DNA of 64,000 nt, taken from the NCBI GenBank assembly GCA_030063045.1, contig JAQSEB010000059.1, forward strand, positions 124,001 through 188,000. The letters run 5' to 3'. Positions 36,801-45,935 of the stretch are shown piece by piece. The stretch's first letter is position 1. Each line of letters begins with the position of its first letter. The stretch is from Pratylenchus scribneri. Taxonomy: Eukaryota > Nematoda > Chromadorea > Rhabditida > Pratylenchidae. The position numbers and the translations under genes are program-made. Below the pieces are notes generated by a model. That model made no database searches. It saw nothing but the letters and a program-made list of their open reading frames with translations, and was not told where the DNA came from.

Positions 36801-37268
36801 TTTCCTGTTGAGCTAATAATAAGGCTAAATGAATGGGCTATATATTGAAGCATCTTATTTCGGAGAGGGGGGATTTTATTCACATGACTTTCTTGTATTA
36901 ATTTAATTACGAAAATGACATTTAAAAGGAGGAATAAAAAATTAAGGAGCAGATGTTAATTGTTTATGGAAGAATAGGAAGGTGGAAATTTGTTCAATTG
37001 AACGCACCGTTTGCCCTAAACAATTTAATATCCATCAAAATCAATTTTTAAGGAGGCAGCTGCAGAAATTGCAATGATAAAGGTGGTGGCACCGAATACA
37101 GTTCAGTGCATTTTGGACAGAGCAATTCAAACATTTGGGGCCGCCGGACTCTCGTCAGATTGGCCATTGGCCTTGTTTTTTGTTTGGGCCCGTTCTTTAA
37201 GAATGGCCGATGGGCCGGACATTGTCCATTTAGAGACAATTGCCAAAAGGGAATTGGCCAAACTTTGA
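27885..37268 (+). CDS. acad10: ACAD10-like protein: HAD + APH-type kinase + acyl-CoA dehydrogenase
   Basis: Fatty acid catabolic enzyme; the ACAD10/11 family has been linked to breakdown of 4-hydroxy fatty acids, with kinase-like and phosphatase-like domains preceding the FAD dehydrogenase. Exons: 27885-27963, 28017-28165, 29919-30194, 30244-30327, 30366-30492, 30874-31174, 31222-31403, 31451-31622, 33196-33674, 33737-33774, 33825-33932, 34344-34655, 35433-35717, 36158-36427, 37053-37268. The sum is 3078 nt, 1025 aa, close to human ACAD10. HAD domain 1-235: [30 protein letters not shown] domain about 250-610: [11 protein letters not shown] and [15 protein letters not shown]. Dehydrogenase domain about 635-1025: [70 protein letters not shown]. 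The protein ends ELAKL, a PTS1-type tripeptide, and the N-terminus has no mitochondrial presequence. Intron 34656-35432 is GC-AG. Large introns carry repeats. Confidence 0.95.
28205..28765. repeat. Element C with eight 46-bp units
   Basis: Left flank cgtatcatttgaatatgttttgg, eight 46-bp units, then the common end (atataccattcaatgcgt, gagatctatccaattttggg). It lies in ACAD10 intron 2, just left of the hAT-like element. Confidence 0.85.
28823..29864. mobile_element. Non-autonomous hAT-like element, 1042 bp, 8-bp TSD
   Basis: The ends are perfect 12-bp inverted repeats, TAGTGTTCGGCA at 28823-28834 and TGCCGAACACTA at 29853-29864. Each end is flanked by AAAAATTC (28815-28822 and 29865-29872), an 8-bp target duplication. 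Both features are typical of hAT elements. Inside each end (28850-29000 and 29665-29850) are dense, mutually inverted repeats of words such as gagatctcg and atatctcg, like transposase-binding subterminal repeats. No transposase frame is present. The centre carries a 31-bp minisatellite. It is inserted in ACAD10 intron 2, between exons ending 28165 and starting 29919. Confidence 0.88.
29275..29630 (+). repeat. 31-bp minisatellite, about 11 units, inside the hAT-like element
   Basis: The unit is ccaaaaatgctcccgtcagg followed by gaaaatttcag. The inner units are almost identical; the edges differ (ctcatcagggaaaaaattc, tagcccgaagcaaaa). Three units are 93 bp, so the array stays open as a false 121-residue frame. 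Confidence 0.92.
30500..30805. repeat. Foldback family A copy in ACAD10 intron 5
   Basis: Left arm 30505-30600 (ccattcttttggccatagct), right arm about 30715-30800. The sequence cagtact occurs just outside both ends (30494-30501 and about 30810-30817), a possible target duplication. Confidence 0.75.
31735..33150 (+). repeat. 31-32 bp minisatellite, about 44 units, in ACAD10 intron 8
   Basis: The unit is aataattccgcctgttttgt followed by gttttcgcttag. It has three main variants (cctgtttt, cctgttt, tcagttt). The tcagttt doublet recurs near 31810, 32030, 32410 and 32630, so blocks of about 7 and 12 units have themselves been duplicated. The array ends about 45 bp before exon 33196. Confidence 0.93.
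33960..34300. repeat. Foldback family B copy in ACAD10 intron 11
   Basis: Contains aatttaaagagcagactttt, gtctatcaaataatattaat and gattcagaattgatgaagtt, with the inverse near 34190-34290. It fills most of the 33933-34343 intron. Confidence 0.7.
34656..35432. other. GC-AG intron with short repeats and two decayed tRNA-like sequences
   Basis: The intron starts GCAAGC after ...ACATTCAA and ends TTTTTAG. No GT donor precedes the in-frame stop, and the join restores TNIQ-GCIVRDG as in the family. At 34850-35000 the phrase tctattagaagc and variants recur. At about 35085-35165 there is an A-box/B-box-like pair (tggcttattagggg, gagttcgattcctc). At about 35255-35330 another resembles a class II tRNA (agtggtctaagg, taggttcacatttgaatc) with a broken T loop. 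Confidence 0.55.
35775..36095. repeat. Element C with two 46-bp units
   Basis: Left end gatagatctcatcgagacgc, two 46-bp units, right end accattcaatgcgtcttgac and agctctatcc. The two ends are imperfect inverted repeats. It lies in the 35718-36157 ACAD10 intron. Confidence 0.82.
36475..36835. repeat. Foldback family A copy, degenerate
   Basis: Weak left arm at about 36485-36535; a clearer right arm at 36745-36830 (ttagaggacatttagggttt, cctgttgagctaa). It lies in the 36428-37052 ACAD10 intron. Confidence 0.55.
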
Positions 37269-37282
37269 TACTCCATTTTTAA

Positions 37283-37288
37283 AATAAA
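37283..37288 (+). promoter_or_regulatory. Poly(A) signal of the ACAD10-like gene
   Basis: AATAAA lies 15 bp after the TGA at 37266-37268. Confidence 0.6.
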
Positions 37289-37329
37289 TCTGCTATCTTT
37301 TTTTCAAGCAACCAAACTGTCCCTTTTTA

Positions 37330-38180
37330 TAATAAGTCAATAAATAATGAAAGAATTTTATTTATATTATAAATTTAAAAGAGTAGCCTGTTGACAGCCT
37401 AAATATATTAATTTTATTTAATAATTCCGCCTGTTTGTGTTTTCGCTTAGAATAATTCCGCCTGTTTTGTGTTTTCGCTTAGAATAATTCCGCTTGTTTT
37501 GTGTTTTCGCTTAGAATAATTCCGCCTGTTTTGTGTTTTCGCTTAGAATAATTCCGCCTGTTTTGTGTTTTCGCTTAGAATAATTCCGCCTGTTTGTGTT
37601 TTCTCTTAGAATAATTCCGCCTGTTTGTGTTTTCGCTTAGAAAAATTTCGCCTGTTTTGTGTTTTCGCTTAGAATAATTCCGCCTGTTTTGTGTTTTCGC
37701 TTAGAATAATTCCGCCTGTTTTGTGTTTTCGCTTAGAATAATTCCGCCTGTTTTGTGTTTTCGCTTAGAATAATTCCGCTTGTTTTGTGTTTTCGCTTAG
37801 AATAATTCCGCCTGTTTTGTGTTTTCGCTTAGAATAATTCCGCCTGTTTTGTGTTTTCGCTTAGAATAATTCCCCCTTTTTCTGTTTTCGCTTAGAATAA
37901 TTCCGCCTGTTTTGTGTTTTCGCTTAGAATAATTCAGCCTGTTTTGTGTTTTCGCTTAGAATAATTCCGCCTGTTTTGTGTTTTCGCTTAGAATAATTCC
38001 GTCTGATTAATTAAAATTTGAAAAAATTGAATTGGTTCAGAAATCCAATAAGTAATTTCCATCAATTCTTTACCATTTTAAATAAATATCATATAATAGC
38101 AATTAGCAAATAGTCTATTCTATTTAATATTAACTGAAACTATCAAAATTGTTATTGCCTTTGGTGAGAGTAAGCAAGGA
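37330..38180. repeat. Family B element split by the 31-32 bp minisatellite
   Basis: Family B left sequence (aatttaaaagagtagcctgt, taaatatattaattttattt) lies at 37365-37422. Then about 18 units of the same aataattccgcctg...cgcttag minisatellite found in ACAD10 intron 8 run from 37423 to about 38008. Family B right sequence (gaattggttcagaaatcc, tagcaaatagtctattct) follows to about 38175. The minisatellite has therefore grown within, or been carried by, a family B element. Confidence 0.8.
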
Positions 38181-39409
38181 AAAGTTTCGGCGTATCCAAA
38201 CTTTGATGCTCTTTTTGAAATAAATTTGCCGTCCTTTTTTTTCTTATGACAAAAATTCTTTTGCAAAAACTAAACATGGGGGGCCACATCTCATTTTCTT
38301 TTCATTCATCCACTCATTTTCCCCTGAATTTCCTGTCCCCTTTCAAGTTTCAACCCCATCATCCGCAATTACGGGGGTTCATTTCGATCTTCCATCCAAT
38401 TCCCTCATTCCTCCTTCACATCCAAATGAAATGACTTGCCCCCTTCTTGTCCTGTCCATCATTTCATTTTCCCCTCGAAAATTGGAGTTGGCATATCCAG
38501 CCTCGGCTGGCGCAATTTCCCCCGTCGGTCGATGGGCCAGCCGCCTGATTTGATTACCGCTAGAGGAGGACCCCGAGAAATGCCCCTGGCTCATTTTTCG
38601 GCGGTGGCCCCATCTTCTCCCACTTCAATTCCTTTCATCACCGTCGGCGCCTTTCCCTCCCCAAAAAAGGGGAGAGGGCTCAAGTATCCAAAAAACCAAA
38701 CCTAAAGACATTGAGGATGGCCCAGGACTCATTCCTTTTGGCCCTCCTCATTCCTTTGGCCTAGCCTCAATCCTTTGGATTCCCCGTCGGTCATCATCTC
38801 CACGGTCGAGTGGCGTTGGAGCCGCTTTTCCCTCCTTTCCCGGTAGATGGATTTTGGCTTCTTCGCCTTTCCCTTTGCCGAGATGGGTTTTGATGGCAGA
38901 TTGGCACGAATTTGTGTGCATTTCTCGACTCGATGACTTTGCTACTTTCCCCCTCCCTAAAGTGAATTGCCCTCTGCCCAAAATCAATTCCAAAACCATC
39001 ACATTTGGTCTTCTCTTTTTCTTGTTTTAAACTTTCCCCGTAATTTCCGCTGAGAGTTCATTTCCGGCCCCTTTTTTTGTGTTTTCTCAATGACAAATCC
39101 CCCAAAAATAGAAAATTTTAATCGTTTATTTATCAAAGGAAAATATATATTTAATTTGTAGAAAAATTTTCGTGCTGAAAAATAATTTTTTTTGGCCATC
39201 AATTTGGACATAACAAACTGTTTTGGGACTTAAGGATCAGGCTTTGGGTTATGTTGAGATTAAGGCTGAACTCTATCTATGGCCAAGTTTTATGGCATCA
39301 AAAAAGATTAATTTTTGATAAGAAAAATTTTCGATAAATTCAATGTTTTTTCAGCAATTTTTATTAAAAATTCAGCCAAAAAAAAGAACATTTCTTGCAA
39401 ATATAAAAA
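38181..39409. other. Intergenic region upstream of the GPCR, with a GC-richer island
   Basis: The 38330-39000 stretch is clearly richer in C and G than its neighbours, with many ccctt/cctcc pyrimidine runs (cattttcccctgaatttcct, ctccccaaaaaagggg). It contains short frames on both strands, none with splice signals or a recognisable family. It may be the promoter and 5' region of the GPCR, or an undetected exon. 39000-39400 is AT-rich and unremarkable. Confidence 0.4.
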
Positions 39410-42400
39410 ATGAGTTCTTCCGCAATTTTGGAACAACCAAATAATGAGGATGGTGAGCAGGAAACATGCTTGGAGCTGAACACAATGCTAAACCAATTCG
39501 GCGATTGGACATTACGATGGGATGTGAGAGTGAGTGGTCGAACATTTTTTTTATTAGAAGAATAGAAACAACATATTGTATTGATATTTGAATAAAATGG
39601 AAACAAGAAATTTCAGAAATTGGGATTTCTTTTGGCCATAGATCAAGAAGGAAATAACCAATTAAGGAAGGCAACATGCCATTTGAAAGCCCTAAATGTC
39701 CTTTAAAAAGTGGCTTTAATAATTATTTTAAAAATTAAATCATTTATTAAAAAAAAGCAGCTTTTCCTCTAAAAATTCGGGTATATTACACTCAAAGAAA
39801 TGTAATTTATTTTAAGGGAAAAAATCATAAAATTATAATAGGATACTTTATAAAGGACACTTTAGGTTTTAAATGGTATATCGCCTTCACCAATTAGTTA
39901 TTGCTTCAAAATCAAAAATATAACCAAATTAATCCACTTTCCTGAATTGTTTTGCGCCTAAATTTGGGATTATTCTCTTTTCCCTTCATTCATAATTTCT
40001 TTTCAATCCAAAATACAATAAATAAATCTATTAAGTTGGCATATTCCCTCATTTATGCGCTCATCTTCATTGTTGGCTTAATCGGAAATGGTTGGGCTTC
40101 ATCCCCTTCTAAATATTGATGCCATATTCACATATTTAGGTGTGCTGGTTGGCACAATTCGTCGCCGAATGACTGTGGCCAATGTTTTCCTCATGAATTT
40201 GGCCATTTCCGATTTGGTCTCTTTCCCTTATTTTACTTTGCCAAAACTGTTTTTTCCAGCTTCTCTGCATCACTGCCCTTCCAATTACACCAATTTTGGC
40301 CTTCATAAAAAGATGGATATTCGGGTTGGCACTTTGCAAGCTGGTTCCCCTCTTCCAGGGAATTTCCGGTGAATTTTTAGGAAATCATTTAATTATATAA
40401 AAGAAAAAATTAAAATAATGAAAAAAAAAATTATTTGCTCCCAGGCGGCATCGATCCGCCGACCTCCAGTTTACTAGACTGGCGCTCTACCATCTGAGCT
40501 ATAGGAGCTTATATACACGCAGATAAATCAATAAAAAAATGGCATTTAATTTATTAAAAAAACATTGAAATATCGAAAAAAGTGGAAAAATAATTATAAT
40601 GGGTTAAAGAAAGGTTTGCTCTACCAAATATACCCAAAATTTTATAGAGCTTGTCAAGATGGACGCATTGAATGGTATATAATTTGTTATGGTTTGGTCA
40701 ACAATTAAAGGGTATTAAACGGTTTAAACCCATTTTGGTTTGGTCAACAATTAAAGGGTATTAAACGGTTTAAACCCATTTTGGTTTGGTCAACAATTAA
40801 AGGGTATTAAACGGTTTAAACCCATTTTGGTTTGGTCAACAATTAAAGGGTATTAAACGGTTTAAACCCATTTTGGTTTGGTCAACAATTAAAGGGTATT
40901 AAACGGTTTAAACCCATTTTGGTTTGGTCAACAATTAAAGGGTATTAAACGGTTTAAACCCATTTTGGTTTAGTCAACAATTAAAGGGTATTAAACGGTT
41001 TAAACCCATTTTGGTTTGGTCAACAATTAAAGGGTATTAAACGGTTTAAATCCATTTTGGTTTAATGGTACAAAACTAAGTTAGAATTGATTAAACATAA
41101 GCCAAAACATAATCAAATGATGCATCTTGATGAGATCTATCGATTGGGAAACCATTGAACTATTAAAATTAAAATACTTCCGTGAAAATAAATCACTCAT
41201 TTTAGTGCTCATTTCTTCCTATTGCCTTTGCCTGATTGCCGTCGACCGTTATCGCTCCATTGTGACACCGTTGAAAGTCCCTTGGACTATTGGCAATGCC
41301 CAATCATTGATGGTACCTCCCCTCTATCAAAAACAAGACGATTGAGTACCATAGCCGTTCTTTTGGCCATATCTCAACAAGGAAGCAACCAATTTTGGAA
41401 GGTTATATGCCATTCGAAAGCTCTAAATGTCCTCTAAAAAGTGGCCTAAAAAAATAAAAATTATGTTGAAAATTAAAATATTTTGTAAAATAAACGACTT
41501 TTTCTCAGAATATACAAATAACTAAATTAAAAATGTAAAATTCATGAAAATTATTAAACCACTTTTTAAATTTTTGAGGCCACTTTTTAGAGAACATTTA
41601 GGGCTTTCGAATGGTATATCGCTTTCCAAAATTAGTTGTTTCCTTATTGAGTTATAGATCAAAATTAATGTGAATACTCAATCGGCGGTACTCAATTGTT
41701 ATTTACTCTATTTTCCACGCAACCAGGTACTTATCCGGTTATCCGGATGCTGATTCTTTCAACACAAAAATTACCTTAAGTTACCACCAAAATTGGTCAA
41801 CCCTAAAAATCACTTAAAATTATATTTTTTCATTGTTTTTACAATCAAATATGAGTTCTGCACCCGGATGATACCGATAAGTACCCAATTCCATCCATAT
41901 TTTTGTGTTTTCAAGGTTTTATGCTGGGCTTTTTGCATTGCCATTTCGTCGCCCCTCTTCATTGCCCAAGAATTGACGCCAATTGGCTTTGAGAATGTCA
42001 CATTCTGTGGCGAAGTATTCCAATTCGAAATATTCGGACATTTTTGTAAAATTTTTAGTTTTGTATGGAAACAAATTGGCCAACAAATTTCCGCCTCAAG
42101 CTAATTTATGGCATCGCATTGTTGGTCATCCAATTCCTCATTCCAACAATCATAATGGCCTATTGCTATTGGAAAATATTACAAAAAGTGAGGACAAAAA
42201 AGGAAGGCATCGATTTTCGATTTATTTCGTTTCGATTCGAAATTTAGGCAACCGAAATAATAATTTTCGTAATGAAACTTCAGAAATTTTTGGGTCCATT
42301 GAAATTTTGTTTGGAAATTTTTCGGACCCTTTGGAATTTCGATTTTCTGATTTTTTTAAATCCTCCAAAATTTCGATTTTTAGAAATTTTTGACCCAGCT

Positions 42401-45140
42401 AAGTTTGATTTTCGGAAATTTTTGGGCCCTACGAAATTTCGATTTTTTATTGAAACATCGATGCCATCCCCATCCTTACAATGAAGGACATTCTAATATT
42501 AATCCGCCCCTTCCACTTTTCAATTTGTGCAGGTTCGCCAAGATTGGTTGGTGCCCACCAGCAATTCCGTAATGTCCCTTGAACAACAGGCGCAGACGGC
42601 AATGCGCAAAAAGCGGGTGATGTAAGTTTGTTTTTGTTTGATAATTTCGAGATAGAACAAAAGTTTGCCAGATTGGGCATATTCTCAATGAATGAGTATT
42701 TTCTTCTAGTAGATAAAGCGAAAGGACTTGAGCCATCCTTTTGGTCTCATAACTCAACGGAGAAATAGCCAATTCGGCGATGCGATATGCCATTCGAAAG
42801 CCCATAGTTTCCTTTATAATTAGGCATATTTTTTAAAGAAAATATAAAATAATTAAAAGTTATAAGACTTTCAAGGCAAGAAACCAAAATTTTCAGAATG
42901 ACTAAGGAAAAGTCGCTTATTTTACAAAATGTTTAAACTTTTCAAAAAATTAGGTAAGCCATCTTTTAGAGAACATTTAGGGCTTTAAAATGGCATATTG
43001 CCTTCCAAAATTGGTTGTCTCATTGTTGAGTTATGGCCAAAAGATTTGCTTAGGCCTTCTATTTCGACTTGATATATGGACTTTCTCAGTCAGATTTTTT
43101 ATAGAATTTAATTTTATCTCGCCTTTTTTGGGTCTCAAGTAGCTTTATAAAAAAACATCAAAAAATGTTCCTAAATTTGCAGGTACGTGCTCATCTTGAT
43201 GGTAAGTTCCCATCTCACATTAACCATAATTCCCTTCATATATATTTCATTAACATAAAGGTGCTAATATTCATGGGCTCATGGATGCCATTGACGCTGG
43301 TGAATTTGCTTCGGGACATTGGCATCAGCTTTTTGGAGAGGCAAATGTACTTTAAGCTGTTGAGTGTGCATGCAGTGGCAATGACCTCTGTGGTGTCAAA
43401 TCCACTGCTCTATTTTTGGATGAGCAAAGTTGGTGATTGGGAAATAGAACTATTGAATACTTGGGCTATTTAATTGGCTTTAGCTCAACAAGGAAGCAAT
43501 CAATTTAGGAAGGCATTATGCCATTTAAAGCCCTAAATGTCTTCTAAAAAATAGCCTTACAAACTTTAGAAAATTTAAAATAATTTATAAAATAAACGGA
43601 TTTTCCTCCAAAAGGTTCTTGGTAATTGCACACTCAAAGGGCATGCGCCATTCTTTTGGGCATAACTCAACAAGGAAGAAATCAATTCGGAAAGGCGGTA
43701 TGCCATTGAAAGCCCTAGAAAATCCTCTAAAAAGTAGCTTTTTAATTATTTTTTGAAAATTTTTAAAACAATTTGTAAAATAAGCGACTTCAACAGGTTC
43801 AGGTTAATTATAGATTATACTCAAAGACATATAGCATTTTTAAATCCCAAACTTCTTAAAATTCATTAAGGCCACTTTGTAAAACTCTTTTTGGGCTTTT
43901 GAATGATATATTGCCTTCCAAAATTGGCCATTGCCTCGCAAAGTTATTGGCCAAAAACTCATGTAGACTCTCAAATTCTAATGAGCGATAACCAATTGTC
44001 ACATTTCGGAAATACAAATATTTTTCCCTAACTTTTCATTTGCAGAGACATAGACGTGCCCTACGGGATGACATGTATTGGCTGACGAATGCGCGACGCC
44101 AACAACAACAACAAGTCGGCGGCCTTTTGGCCAAATTCACGCCAAGCCCCTCCATTGGGTTGTTGTATAGGAAAAGTTTGGAAAGGCATTTGCTGCAGAA
44201 TGCGGCCGCAAAATACAGTCCATACAGGTAGAAAATGGCTCAATAGCATTTTTTTGTACTCCGGTCAATTTTGATTTTAAATCAATTTTGATTTCGATTG
44301 ATCAAAAATTATATAATGCCATAAATTATAGTTTATGCCTTATGTCCATATTTCAGCCCGAGGCCTCCTAGAGAATTAATTTATGGAAAATTCGGTTCGG
44401 AATAATCGATTAAATTAGGAAAATGCTAATTCTAGCTAAGTTTTGAAAAGTTGAACCGGTTTAAAAACCCGAAATTTCATTCCGCCATAAGTTTGGTTCA
44501 ACCGTTTTAAATTGATTTATACTTGAAATCTTCCAACCAAAATCGATATAATGTATCGATTTTCCAGATTTTTCATTTATAAAAAAATGTTAAACCGGTT
44601 TAAAAACCCGAAATTTCATTTAGCCATATTAAGGTTTAAACCGATTAAATGCATTTGAAATTAAAATTTTCTAAACAAAGCCGAATCTAACGAATCAATT
44701 GAGCTAGATCAAGGCTCTTGCCATGTTTTAAAGATGTTAAACCGGTTTAAAACTTTTGGCCATAAATTTGATTTAATCTATTTAATATCGATTTTAAATT
44801 GAAGTCTTAAAATAAAGCCACCCACTTCAATCGAATCGATTAGGCCAAAGATTAAGCGTTATAAAATGATAGAATTTGCCGAAATGAAAATAGGCTGAAA
44901 AAATCAAAATAGGCTCCAAAATGTCGATAATTCAATTAAAATACACACAGGCGTGGCACTTTGGCCGATCCAACGGCATTGGGCCGGGAAAAGGCGCTGC
45001 AAGAGATGCACGCAAATTGTTTCCTACTTGTGCCTCTAATGCCACTTTGTGTCAGTGAACAATCCAGCAGAACATTCACCACAAACAATGATAATAATCG
45101 GCCAAGAAAAGGGTCTTCACTGCTTCGAGAGAGGGTTTAA
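39410..45140 (+). CDS. Class A GPCR, neuropeptide receptor type, 447 aa
   Basis: Seven-pass plasma membrane receptor; the ligand is unknown, most like nematode neuropeptide F/Y-type (NPR) receptors. Exons: 39410-39529, 40036-40090, 40140-40216, 40260-40368, 41206-41312, 41916-42014, 42059-42187, 42533-42621, 43183-43201, 43261-43428, 44046-44227, 44951-45140. Phases agree and the sum is 1344 nt. Visible hallmarks: TM1 IFIVGLIGNG; TM2 NLAISDLLLC; the conserved Cys before TM3 (ALCKLVPLFQGIS); VDRYRS, residues 134-136 being DRY; the TM4 Trp (LCWAFCIAI); TM5 with P (QFLIPTIIMAYCYW); TM6 GSWMPLTLV; TM7 SNPLLYFW (NPxxY, about 315-319). The C-tail is basic with QQQQQ, then a Ser-rich end (SSRTF, KGSSLLRERV). 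The acceptor of exon 2 (attaag) is weak. Intron 4 contains the tRNA-Thr gene and an element C. Confidence 0.92.
39624..39929. repeat. Foldback family A copy in GPCR intron 1
   Basis: Left arm at 39626-39715 (ttcttttggccatagatcaa, ggcaacatgccatttgaaag). Right arm at about 39840-39929, diverged. Confidence 0.7.
40421..40430 (-). terminator. Pol III terminator of tRNA-Thr
   Basis: Ten consecutive A on the plus strand, that is T on the tRNA strand, begin 6 bases after the tRNA 3' end. Confidence 0.75.
40436..40508 (-). tRNA. tRNA-Thr(AGT)
   Basis: On the minus strand the 73 bases fold as a full cloverleaf. Acceptor stem GCTCCTA with TGGGAGC; D arm GCTC...GAGC; anticodon stem CCAGT/ACTGG with loop CTAGTAA, anticodon AGT at 40473-40475; T stem GGCGG/CCGCC with loop ATCGATG; discriminator A. 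It is followed on the minus strand by a run of 10 T (40421-40430), an RNA polymerase III terminator. A and B boxes are normal. It lies antisense inside GPCR intron 40369-41205. No intron is needed in the tRNA. Confidence 0.95.
40625..41145. repeat. Element C, inverted orientation, eight 46-bp units
   Basis: The sequence is the reverse complement of the other copies: ccaaatatacccaaaatttt, gagcttgtcaagatggacgc, then eight units (ggtcaacaattaaagggtat, taaacggtttaaaccc), then aatgatgcatcttgatgaga. It lies in GPCR intron 4, 117 bp from the tRNA gene, and ends about 60 bp before exon 41206. Confidence 0.85.
41345..41670. repeat. Foldback family A copy in GPCR intron 5
   Basis: The left arm starts cgttcttttggccatatctc at 41357. 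The right arm ends near 41660 (ttattgagttatagatc). The word ggtactcaat lies outside the right end and its inverse, attgagtacc, outside the left end, so the true terminal repeat may extend to these words. Confidence 0.75.
42215..42470 (+). repeat. Degenerate tandem repeat in GPCR intron 7
   Basis: Repeats of about 40-50 bp built from ggaaatttttgggccct, gaaatttcgatttt and variants, in the 42188-42532 intron. No coding sense. Confidence 0.6.
42728..43055. repeat. Foldback family A copy in GPCR intron 8
   Basis: Left arm 42735-42825 (ccttttggtctcataactca). Right arm 42960-43050 (ttttagagaacatttagggc, ttggttgtctcattgttgag). Confidence 0.72.
43464..43965. repeat. Foldback family A, two left arms and one right arm
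   Basis: Left arms begin at about 43470 and 43648, again about 180 bp apart. The right arm ends near 43960. It fills most of GPCR intron 10 (43429-44045). Confidence 0.72.
44300..44945. repeat. Imperfect tandem repeat of about 130 bp in GPCR intron 11
   Basis: Units contain ttaaaccggtttaaaaaccc, gaaatttcatt, a ggttt/aaacc core and an aatcgat-type end, repeated three to four times with drift. The same word family occurs at 46600-47150, 48640-48790, 50100-50280 and 5740-5960. Confidence 0.55.
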
Positions 45141-45289
45141 TATTGACGAATATTCATTCATTCATTCCATTCAATTTATTATACATATCCCACAGAAAAT
45201 ATATGTGAATGCCCATTTCAAGACCGGAAATATTTAATTTACCGAAAGTGTGTTGAAAAAGCCGCAATAATTATATTGGTTCAATGGTT

Positions 45290-45835
45290 TATACTAAACC
45301 CATAAACTTTATACTCAATCGATAGATCTAGTCAAGACGCATAATTTGATTATATTTTCGTTTGGGTTTAACTAATTCTAAGCTTACTTTTGAACAAACC
45401 AATATGAGTTTAAACCAAAAATGGGTTTTAAACCAAAATCGGTTTTAAACCATTTAACCAAAATGGGTTTAAACCGTTTAATACCCTTTAATTGTTGATC
45501 AAACCAAAATTGGTTTAAACCGTTTAATACCCTTTAATTGTTGACCAAACCAAAATGGGTTTAAACCGTTTAATACCCTTTAATTGTTGACCAAACCAAA
45601 ATGGGTTTAAACCGTTTAATACCCTTTAATTGTTGACCAAACCAAAATGGGTTTAAACCGTTTAATACCCTTTAATTGTTGACCAAACCATAAAAAATTA
45701 TATACCATTCAATGCGTCTTGACCAGCTCTATCCAATTTTGGGTATATTTGGTTTGTGAATGTAGGACAAACCCTCCTTAAACTGTTAGAATTATTTCGG
45801 CATTTTTAATGTTTTTTCAGCAATTTAATATATGC
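45290..45835. repeat. Element C with five 46-bp units (intergenic)
   Basis: Left end cgatagatctagtcaagacgc, a short run of diverged units, five 46-bp units, and right end accattcaatgcgtcttgac. It occupies most of the gap between the convergent GPCR and Kunitz/lustrin genes. Confidence 0.85.
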
Positions 45836-45878
45836 CATAATGAAATCTCATCATTCATCAAATTGCCATCAATCCCAA

Positions 45879-45884
45879 TTTATT
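45879..45884 (-). promoter_or_regulatory. Poly(A) signal of the Kunitz/lustrin gene
   Basis: AATAAA on the minus strand lies 52 bp beyond the stop codon at 45936-45938. Confidence 0.5.
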
Positions 45885-45935
45885 AATAAATAAAAGAAAC
45901 AAAAATAATGAAAAGATATATAAAATGAATTAAAT

